Below are positions 13,588 through 18,924 of a stretch of 18,924 bases of DNA, one piece after another; position 1 is the first letter of the stretch; each line of letters opens with the position of its first letter. The notes under the pieces are model-generated. The model was not told the DNA's origin, did no database searches, and was given only the letters and a program-made list of their open reading frames with translations. This stretch comes from CAZIVO01 sp964542765 (GTDB lineage: Bacteria; Planctomycetota; UBA1135; UBA2386): positions 1 to 18,924 of the forward strand of contig CAZIVO010000069.1 of the NCBI GenBank assembly GCA_964542765.1, written 5' to 3'. The position numbers were made by a program, and so were the translations under genes.

Positions 13588-14697
13588 ATGAAGCTACTTT
13601 GCGTTGTGGGCGCGCGCCCCAACTACATGAAGATGGCCCCCTTGCTGGATTGCGCCGAGCATCTGGCGGGTGTTGATGTCTGTCTGGTGCATACGGGGCA
13701 GCACTTCGATGACATCATGTCCGGGCGATTGCTGCGCGAACTGGGAATTCCCGAGCCTCACCATCATCTCAACATGGGGAAGGGCCCGGCGGATGAGCAG
13801 TTGAGTCGGATGTGCGTGGGACTGGAGCAGGTCATCGAAGATGAGCGGCCCGATGCTGTTATCGTGGTGGGCGATGTGACATCGACGCTGGCCGGCGCTC
13901 GCGCTGCGGCGGCGAAGGGTGTCCCGATCGCGCATATTGAAGCGGGATTGCGCAGCTATGACTACGGGATGCCAGAGGAACGTAACCGCCTCGAGGTCGA
14001 CCATCTCGCGCAGTGGCTCTTCACCACCGAGCCTTCAGCCAACATCAACCTGATCGAGGAAGGCCACTCGCCTGACAGGATTCACTTCGTCGGTAATCTG
14101 ATGATCGACACGCTTCTCAAGCATCGACCCAAGGCCGAGAGCATGGCTCGATGGGAGGGTTTTGGAGAGGAGCGTGGAAACTACGTCTTGATGACGATGC
14201 ACCGTCAGGCCGGTGTCGATGATCCCGTTGTATTCGGGGGTGTGATCGATGCTCTGGACAAGGTGCAGGCTCGTCTACCCGTCGTCTTTTCGCTGCACCC
14301 CAGGACGGCGAAGATGCTTGATGAGTTCGATTTGCGGGGGCAACTCGATGCCATGAAGGCTGTTCAGTTGATGTCCCCGTTGAGCTATCTGGAGTTCATG
14401 TCGATGATGATCGGCTCTCGTCTGGTCATCACAGATAGTGGTGGCATTCAGGAGGAAACGACCGCCTTGGGTGTTCCATGCTTGACCATTCGCTGGAATA
14501 CTGAGCGTCCTGTGACGGTGACACGTGGGACCAATCGGCTTGTCGGCCTGGATTCCAAATCGATCGTTCAGGTTTTCGAACAGATGATGGCTGATCAGAA
14601 CGAGAAGATGCTGGTGCCGGAATTGTGGGACGGCAAGTCCGCAGATCGAGTGTTGAACGTGTTGATGAAAGATGTGGGGGTGGAGAGCTCATGGTGA
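13588..14697 (+). CDS. wecB: UDP-N-acetylglucosamine 2-epimerase (non-hydrolysing)
   Basis: Cytosolic enzyme interconverting UDP-GlcNAc and UDP-ManNAc, a precursor for surface polysaccharides and wall-linked glycans. The 369-residue length is typical. Family landmarks are VVGARPNYMKMAPL (6-19), HTGQHFD (35-41), VVGDVTST with D96, HIEAGLRS with E118, MPEERNR with E131, TMHRQ with H205, and the UDP-binding block DSGGIQEE (283-290). The catalytic acids and the histidine correspond to those of E. coli WecB; the usual HRREN-like motif reads HRQAG here. The ATG at 13588 begins the fold exactly. The stop overlaps the start of the next gene (ATGGTGA), so translation is probably coupled. No ManNAc dehydrogenase (WecC) gene lies nearby, so the fate of UDP-ManNAc is open. 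Confidence 0.93.
   Translation: MKLLCVVGARPNYMKMAPLLDCAEHLAGVDVCLVHTGQHFDDIMSGRLLRELGIPEPHHHLNMGKGPADEQLSRMCVGLEQVIEDERPDAVIVVGDVTSTLAGARAAAAKGVPIAHIEAGLRSYDYGMPEERNRLEVDHLAQWLFTTEPSANINLIEEGHSPDRIHFVGNLMIDTLLKHRPKAESMARWEGFGEERGNYVLMTMHRQAGVDDPVVFGGVIDALDKVQARLPVVFSLHPRTAKMLDEFDLRGQLDAMKAVQLMSPLSYLEFMSMMIGSRLVITDSGGIQEETTALGVPCLTIRWNTERPVTVTRGTNRLVGLDSKSIVQVFEQMMADQNEKMLVPELWDGKSADRVLNVLMKDVGVESSW
14681..14687 (+). promoter_or_regulatory. ribosome binding site of the SDR epimerase gene
   Basis: TGGAGAG, inside the end of wecB, lies 3 nt before the ATG at 14691. It supports that start over the longer open frame beginning at 14625. Confidence 0.55.
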
Positions 14698-15674
14698 AAG
14701 TCAGGGATGTTGATAGCAAGAGGGCGATGGTGACCGGCGGCGCTGGTTTCATCGGCAGCCACATCGTCGAAAAGCTCGTTGCGGAGGGATATCAGGTCAC
14801 GGCGGTCGACACGATGGAGTGGTGCTACCCGGGGAATCTCGATGCTGCGATGGAGACCGGGCAGGTCACCTTGCAGGTGGCTGATTGTTCGGCTGACTCC
14901 TGGGAGGTCGATGGCCACTACGACGAGATCTACCATCTCGCCGGTGTAGTGGCGACCGGCGCCTTCATGAAGCATCCGATCTCATCCTTGATGGTTTCGA
15001 TCCTGCCGATGCAGAAACTGCTCCGCTACAAACTGCTGCGCAATCCCGAGGTGAAGCTTCTATTCGCTTCTTCATCAGAAGTTTACGGCGATGCCTCCGT
15101 GCACCCGCAACCCGAGGACTACCGTGGCAATGTCAGTTGCTGGGGACCTCGTTCGGGTTATGACGAGGGTAAGCGGGCGACGGAATCGCTGATCCACGGC
15201 TGGGAGCGCGAGATGGGATGGGACTGCGCGAGCGCGATCATCCGCATCTTCAATACTTACGGTCCTCGCATGACGGCCAATGGTCGGCTCGTGCCGTCGA
15301 TGGCACTGGGAGCCATCCGCGATGGCAAGATCATGGTCAATGCGCCGGGGACACAGACGAGAACCCTGCAACACGTCAGTGATTGTATCGAGGCGATGCG
15401 CCGTGCTTGCGCGTTGCAGAATCCTCTCGCCATCAACGTGGGCGGGGTCGAGACGATGCCCGTGATGGAAACCGCAGAGCGGATTGCTGCTGCCGTTCAG
15501 GAGATCACCGGACAGGAGATCGAGATCTACGATGGACCGGAGGTTCCTGACGAGATCTTGAGGCGGCGTCCGGACATCAGTCGGGCCAAGGAACTTCTGG
15601 ACTGGGAACCCAAGGTGTCTTTTGCTGATGGAGTCAAGGATGTGATCTCCTACTGGCAAGCGCGCGTGGATTGA
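14691..15674 (+). CDS. NAD-dependent epimerase/dehydratase, UDP-glucuronate decarboxylase (UXS)-like
   Basis: A 327-residue extended SDR protein. The NAD-binding motif TGGAGFIGSH spans 15-24. The active-site set is SSSEVYGD (127-134) with Tyr157 and Lys161 in YDEGKRATE. The block GPRSGYDEGKR, then IIRIFNTYGPRM (183-194), NGRLV and QTRTLQHVSD (222-231) resembles UDP-xylose synthases more than GalE-type epimerases. A UXS would decarboxylate UDP-glucuronate to UDP-xylose through a 4-keto intermediate. The similarity is by eye, and related 4,6-dehydratases or C4-epimerases remain possible. The ATG overlaps the wecB stop by 7 nt and has a ribosome binding site. The gene is placed between the 2-epimerase and the SGNH hydrolase, in a sugar-nucleotide setting. 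No signal peptide, so cytosolic. Confidence 0.88.
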   Translation: MVKVRDVDSKRAMVTGGAGFIGSHIVEKLVAEGYQVTAVDTMEWCYPGNLDAAMETGQVTLQVADCSADSWEVDGHYDEIYHLAGVVATGAFMKHPISSLMVSILPMQKLLRYKLLRNPEVKLLFASSSEVYGDASVHPQPEDYRGNVSCWGPRSGYDEGKRATESLIHGWEREMGWDCASAIIRIFNTYGPRMTANGRLVPSMALGAIRDGKIMVNAPGTQTRTLQHVSDCIEAMRRACALQNPLAINVGGVETMPVMETAERIAAAVQEITGQEIEIYDGPEVPDEILRRRPDISRAKELLDWEPKVSFADGVKDVISYWQARVD

Positions 15675-15737
15675 ATTTTGAGGTGAATGATAGAGTTTGA
15701 GAGTCGGCGACGGCCGGATAAGACCAAGATGATGAGA

Positions 15738-15742
15738 GAGGA
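15738..15742 (+). promoter_or_regulatory. ribosome binding site of the SGNH hydrolase gene
   Basis: GAGGA, within a purine-rich run, ends 5 nt before the ATG at 15748 and supports that start, including the polar N-terminal extension. Confidence 0.6.
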
Positions 15743-15747
15743 CCCAC

Positions 15748-16362
15748 ATGGCCCCTGGAGTTGACAGTAAAGCCAAGTCTGAGCCGGATCGTTCCGCCAA
15801 GCCGCTCTGGATCCGGATGTTGTATCTGGGAGATAGCTTGACCAATGGAGCGCGTGATCCGTACGCGCTCTCCTGGCCCTATTACATGGCGCAGGCGGCG
15901 CTGGATGATGATGTGGTCATCTTGCCCTACGTCGAATCCAAGAACGGTCGCCGCAGTTCGGAACTCGTTCGGGTGTCGCTACCCGCGATCGAGAAGTCGG
16001 GGGCCAAGGAGGCCTTCATCCTGATCGGCACCAACGATGCCAAGGATGAGAATGTGCTGCCCGTCGATCAGTACATCGCCAATGTTTTGTTGATCCAGAA
16101 CTGGTGCCGGGTGCTGGGGATCCGGGAATACGTCATGACGATTCCCTTGCCCGCGGGTTTCGGCTCTCCGGGCTACACCCTTCCCGTCGTCGACAGGATC
16201 AAGGAATACAACGTTGCCCTGCGCGGCCTGAATCTTCCACGTCTGATCGAGTGTGAGGACATCAGGGAGACGGTCGATGGCGTCCACTTCAGCGCTGATG
16301 CCGCCAAGGAGACGGCGCGCCGCGCCTGGGAAGCCGTCAAGAGCGAGCGAACACTCGCCTAG
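15748..16362 (+). CDS. SGNH/GDSL-family hydrolase
   Basis: A 204-residue SGNH hydrolase with all four blocks: GDSLTNG with nucleophile Ser30; the block II Gly in NGRRSS (Gly67); GTND with Asn96; and DGVHFS with Asp177 and His180. This superfamily includes esterases and acetyl-esterases acting on lipids, acylated glycans and small molecules. The first 20 residues are hydrophilic and there is no signal peptide, so the enzyme should be cytosolic, unusual for glycan deacetylases of this fold. It follows the epimerase by 73 nt and is probably in the same operon, so a sugar-nucleotide or glycan-precursor substrate is a reasonable inference. Its stop codon shares the palindrome CTAG (16359-16362) with that of the convergent methyltransferase. 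Confidence 0.9.
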   Translation: MAPGVDSKAKSEPDRSAKPLWIRMLYLGDSLTNGARDPYALSWPYYMAQAALDDDVVILPYVESKNGRRSSELVRVSLPAIEKSGAKEAFILIGTNDAKDENVLPVDQYIANVLLIQNWCRVLGIREYVMTIPLPAGFGSPGYTLPVVDRIKEYNVALRGLNLPRLIECEDIRETVDGVHFSADAAKETARRAWEAVKSERTLA

Positions 16363-17012
16363 CGGGCAGGTCCGTCTTTCAGGTTCCAGAACCGCCTGGT
16401 CGCGGTAGGTTCCCGGTGGATGACGACAAGGGAGAAGTGATCGCCGAGAGTATTGTCGATCAGGTGGTTCGCTGACAGGTCAGAGGCCCAGTCGGCGATG
16501 GTCTCTGCTTCGAGTCGAACGTGGCCGGGATGGGGAAAGCCCTTCTCAACGCGCAGGAGATCGAAGACGAGGGTTCGCTTCGTCTTGGCCCACAGGCTCT
16601 CCAGCGTGTCGCGCCATAGCTTGACCGTTTCTTCGCCCTCCGATACCGAGAGGACCGAGAGGCAGCAGACGATGTCATACTCATCGTCTGCTTCGTTGCT
16701 GAAGCGGATCCCCGCCCGTTCGAGCGAAACCCGGTGATACTGTTCGAGGCGCTGTTTGGCGCGATCGATATTGACATCGAGAAGGTCGACACCGTGGTAG
16801 GAAGCCGGCTGCTCACCCATCGCGATCAGCGTGGTGTACAGCTCGCCATGGCCACACCCGAAGTCGAGCAAGGACTTGTCCGTGATGTTGACGTGGCGGA
16901 GCAGGCCTGCGTACCTGGTCCTCTGGTGGAGGGGGTGTGCGAAACCCAGGTGATTATCGTCCGCGTAACCGGAGTAGACCTTCTTGCTGTTCGTGTAGTT
17001 GCGTTCTGCCAT
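16359..17012 (-). CDS. class I SAM-dependent methyltransferase
   Basis: A 217-residue soluble methyltransferase. Motif I is LLDFGCGHGEL (48-58), the acidic ribose-contact residue is Asp76 in HGVDLLD, and DEYDIVCCLSVLSV (110-123) is the motif IV region. The N-terminal ~45 residues are polar (NYTNSKKVYSGYADDNHLGF) and may form a substrate cap. The substrate is not evident; its location opposite the wecB-SDR-SGNH genes makes a sugar or glycan-tailoring role possible. The gene is transcribed toward that cluster and the two end in overlapping stops with no intergenic space. The start ATG at 17012 has only a weak ribosome binding site. Confidence 0.85.
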   Translation of the reverse strand: MAERNYTNSKKVYSGYADDNHLGFAHPLHQRTRYAGLLRHVNITDKSLLDFGCGHGELYTTLIAMGEQPASYHGVDLLDVNIDRAKQRLEQYHRVSLERAGIRFSNEADDEYDIVCCLSVLSVSEGEETVKLWRDTLESLWAKTKRTLVFDLLRVEKGFPHPGHVRLEAETIADWASDLSANHLIDNTLGDHFSLVVIHREPTATRRFWNLKDGPAR

Positions 17013-17227
17013 GTGAATCCGTCGTCAGAGACTTGGCGATGCCGGGTTGATTGGCCAAGGCCGGGGCTTAATAACCTACACCGTGTTCGAGCATCGGGGG
17101 GCGGCAAGGGAGGCTGAATCGACGGAATCGCTGTGTTTGGCCTCGTGGGCCACTTCCAGCACGGGCGACCGGTTGCCGGCTGAGGTGATTTTGCTCCGGT
17201 CAACCTGGCGACCGCTCCGGTGGAGCA

Positions 17228-18433
17228 TCAGGTCCGGTAGTCGGCGTTGATCTTCACGTAATCGGCCGACATGTCGCAACTCCAGATGTCAGCTTCATAG
17301 GGCCCCAGTCCGAGGTCCATACCGATGATCACCTCGTTGTTTTCCTCGAGATGCTGGTGCGCGATGGGTTCGTTATCGGGGTGTCCACGGCCGTGGGAGT
17401 AGAGATCTGCATCGCCGATCCAGACCTTGGCCTGGCCGGGATCGAAGATGATGCCCGAGCGGCCGGCGGCCGAGAGGATCCGTCCCCAGTTAGGGTCCCG
17501 CCCGTTGATGGCGGTTTTCACCAGGGGGCTGGTGGCGATGGTCCGGCCAACGTGCGTGGCCTCGCGCTCGCTCGAGGCTCCTCGAACCTGAACGGTCACC
17601 AGGCGGGTGGCACCTTCGCCATCGGCGGCAATCTTCCGACAGAGGTCCTGACAGGTCTTTGTCAGAGCCTCGTTGAAGGGGTCTGTTTCGATCCCGTCGT
17701 CATCCATGGAGGAGCGGAACCATTGGTTCTCGTTGTGCCAGATCACCACCGTGTCGTTGGGTGACTGGTCACCATCGATGGTCAGTCGGTTGTAGCTGAC
17801 CTCGGCGACGGCGCGTGACAGGAAGTTCATGTCCTTGGTGCTGCGACCATCGGTCATGACGAAGGCCAGCATGGTCGCGAGATCGGGGTGGATCATGCCA
17901 GAGCCCTTCGCGACGCCGGTGATGTGGAAAGGGGTGCCTTCGACATCCTCGCCGAGGATATTCGCCAGTTTGGGAACCGTGTCGGTGGTCATGATCGCGT
18001 GGGCGAACTCTTCGAGACCGTCAGGGGAAAGTTTTTCGACCAGCGCAGGGAGAGCTGTGATGATCGGCTCGGTGGGCAGCGGCGCACCGATCGCTCCGGT
18101 GCTCACGAACAGGACCTGCTCGACAGGGCAGTCCAGGATTTCGGCCAGTTGTTTGCTGACGGTTTTGGCTGCATCGATGCCGGCATCACCATTGGCGCAG
18201 TTGGCGTTTCCTGAGTTGACGAGGATCGCCCGGACCATGTTCATGGATCGGGCGAGGTGTTCGCGACAGACTTGCACGTGGGCGCCGAGCAACTGGTTGC
18301 GCGGGAACAGGACGGATGCTGGCCAAGCTTCTTGCGCAACGATCAGCCCGAGGTCGAGGTCGTCGTTCTTCTTGAGTCCGCAGTGCACACCGGCAGCGCT
18401 GTAACCACGGGGGAGAGGAGTCGGTTCGTTCAC
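17228..18433 (-). CDS. argJ: bifunctional ornithine acetyltransferase / N-acetylglutamate synthase
   Basis: ArgJ moves the acetyl group from N-acetylornithine to glutamate, closing the cyclic arginine pathway, and many forms also use acetyl-CoA. The self-cleavage block KGSGMIHPDLATMLAF is present; cleavage would fall before Thr187 (A-T), giving alpha and beta chains. The oxyanion-type STGAIG (111-116), VNSGNAN near the N-terminus and the C-terminal AINGRDPNWGRI are family motifs. The GTG at 18433 is chosen because VNEPTPLPRGYSAAGVHCGLKK matches the usual N-terminus. The frame is open to another GTG at 18541, but that extension is Arg/Lys-rich and lacks family similarity. The ribosome binding site is weak, so the exact start is moderately certain. 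401 residues, a normal length. It stands 215 nt upstream of the methyltransferase on the same strand; no other arg gene is in the window. Confidence 0.95.
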   Translation of the reverse strand: MNEPTPLPRGYSAAGVHCGLKKNDDLDLGLIVAQEAWPASVLFPRNQLLGAHVQVCREHLARSMNMVRAILVNSGNANCANGDAGIDAAKTVSKQLAEILDCPVEQVLFVSTGAIGAPLPTEPIITALPALVEKLSPDGLEEFAHAIMTTDTVPKLANILGEDVEGTPFHITGVAKGSGMIHPDLATMLAFVMTDGRSTKDMNFLSRAVAEVSYNRLTIDGDQSPNDTVVIWHNENQWFRSSMDDDGIETDPFNEALTKTCQDLCRKIAADGEGATRLVTVQVRGASSEREATHVGRTIATSPLVKTAINGRDPNWGRILSAAGRSGIIFDPGQAKVWIGDADLYSHGRGHPDNEPIAHQHLEENNEVIIGMDLGLGPYEADIWSCDMSADYVKINADYRT

Positions 18434-18884
18434 GCGCGAGAGCTTAGCCTGCGCTCGCCTTCGGGTCCGCAGTGGCGCCTTCGATTCTGACCATCTCGGG
18501 ATCTTTTGGCGGTGCCGCCTCGATTTTCCGGCCAGCTTCACCGTCTGTTCAGGGGGAGTTTTTTCTCGGTCCGGAACAAGCTCGGATTTCTCGTTGTTCG
18601 ACTGGCTGGACCTCGCTGAAAGTCGCGGAAAGCACCTTGGAATGGAGGCATCGGCACCCGGCGGTCAGATTCCTTTACCCGTGGCTCGTGAGCGAGTTAC
18701 GCTCACCCGAATCGTCAGCGACGAGGGTTGTACAGTTTGGGCCGAGTGGGGCTGTCGGAGGTCAAAGTTCGCGGTTACCTTCCATGCGGTCACACGGGTC
18801 ATTCGATCCTTGTCCATCGCCTGCAATCGACCCGGTTGCCGCAGATACTCTTCTTTTCCCCAACTCTTCAGAGGAATCCTTCCC
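18434..18884. other. intergenic region between divergent argJ and an exported-protein gene
   Basis: About 450 bases with no convincing gene. A minus-strand frame at 18665-18904 shows no family features and overlaps the start of the rightward gene. The stretch contains one hairpin-capable inverted repeat (18688-18706) and a T6 run near 18559-18564 without an obvious preceding stem. No ARG box or clear promoter pair was recognised. Confidence 0.6.
18688..18706. repeat. 7-bp inverted repeat with 5-nt spacer
   Basis: GTGAGCG and CGCTCAC are exact inverted repeats around AGTTA. No T run follows on either strand, so an intrinsic terminator is unlikely. It may be a regulator site between argJ and the rightward gene, or chance. 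Confidence 0.45.
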
Positions 18885-18924
18885 ATGCGAAATCTCATCG
18901 CCACGAGTGCAGCTATCTTGCTCG
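18885..18924 (+). CDS. start of a probably exported protein, truncated by the window end
   Basis: Only 13 codons are visible, reading MRNLIATSAAILL: a basic residue followed by a hydrophobic run, as at the start of a signal peptide. A good ribosome binding site (GAGGA, 18871-18875) lies 9 nt before the ATG, which is the main reason for the call. The function cannot be known. Confidence 0.6.
   Translation, partial: MRNLIATSAAILL

Noticed and set aside
15075..15845. 256-codon minus-strand frame opposite the SDR epimerase
   Set aside because: Antisense shadow of a gene with a full set of SDR motifs; no recognisable domain.
17829..18404. 191-codon plus-strand frame opposite argJ
   Set aside because: Antisense to conserved ArgJ motifs, including the self-cleavage block; Ser/Arg-rich low-information translation.
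18665..18904. 79-codon minus-strand frame at the right edge
   Set aside because: It overlaps the ribosome binding site and start of a rightward exported-protein gene and shows no family features.
1..18924. CRISPR arrays, insertion sequences, integrases, phage genes or toxin-antitoxin pairs
   Set aside because: I looked for regularly spaced repeats, terminal inverted repeats and transposase or recombinase motifs on both strands and found none; the only exact tandem repeat is the 16-bp pair at 6220-6251.

Overview
This window looks like ordinary chromosome from a GC-rich (roughly 60 % by eye) Gram-negative bacterium. Two lipoprotein-type signal peptides, a phosphatidylserine decarboxylase, a Tat translocase and several exported hydrolases support a diderm envelope. 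The enlarged charged loop in TatC, the HEAT-repeat protein and the exported M28/PDZ peptidase make Planctomycetota (or a neighbouring deep marine lineage) my best guess. That assignment is inference and was not tested by any search. I see no prophage, transposon, CRISPR array or integrase.

Layout, left to right. Positions 1-2056: the 3' part of tatC and, 7 nt later, cinA. Positions 2122-2319: two tRNA-Gln genes (CTG, then TTG). Positions 2384-4151, minus strand: a NUDIX hydrolase and an exported P1-family (DmpA-like) self-cleaving aminopeptidase. Positions 4293-6155: a divergent exported M28 zinc peptidase with a C-terminal PDZ domain. Positions 6156-6263: a compact leader with a strong hairpin and a perfect 16-bp tandem duplication. 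Positions 6264-9092: a cobalamin-type radical SAM protein and a convergent GT4 glycosyltransferase. Positions 9093-9586: a non-coding stretch with a 14-bp palindrome and an AT-rich island. Positions 9587-11203: a HEAT-repeat protein, convergent with a phosphatidylserine decarboxylase. Positions 12148-13247: a tight pair made of a LysM lipoprotein and a methyltransferase with a lipoprotein signal. Positions 13588-17012: a sugar-nucleotide module (wecB-type 2-epimerase, UDP-xylose-synthase-like SDR, SGNH hydrolase) facing a methyltransferase. Positions 17228-18433, minus strand: argJ. Positions 18885-18924: the first 13 codons of a probably exported protein.

How the genes fit together. Envelope functions dominate: protein export (TatC), phospholipid synthesis (Psd), peptidoglycan or envelope binding (LysM lipoprotein), exported peptidases, and surface-glycan sugar supply and transfer (WecB, SDR epimerase/decarboxylase, GT4, perhaps the SGNH hydrolase). 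Housekeeping genes (cinA, tRNA-Gln, NUDIX, argJ) lie between them. The least ordinary items are the lipoprotein-tethered methyltransferase, the duplicated mini-ORF leader before the radical SAM gene, and the sugar-nucleotide/SGNH/methyltransferase cluster. Nothing here proves a new system; these are the best leads.
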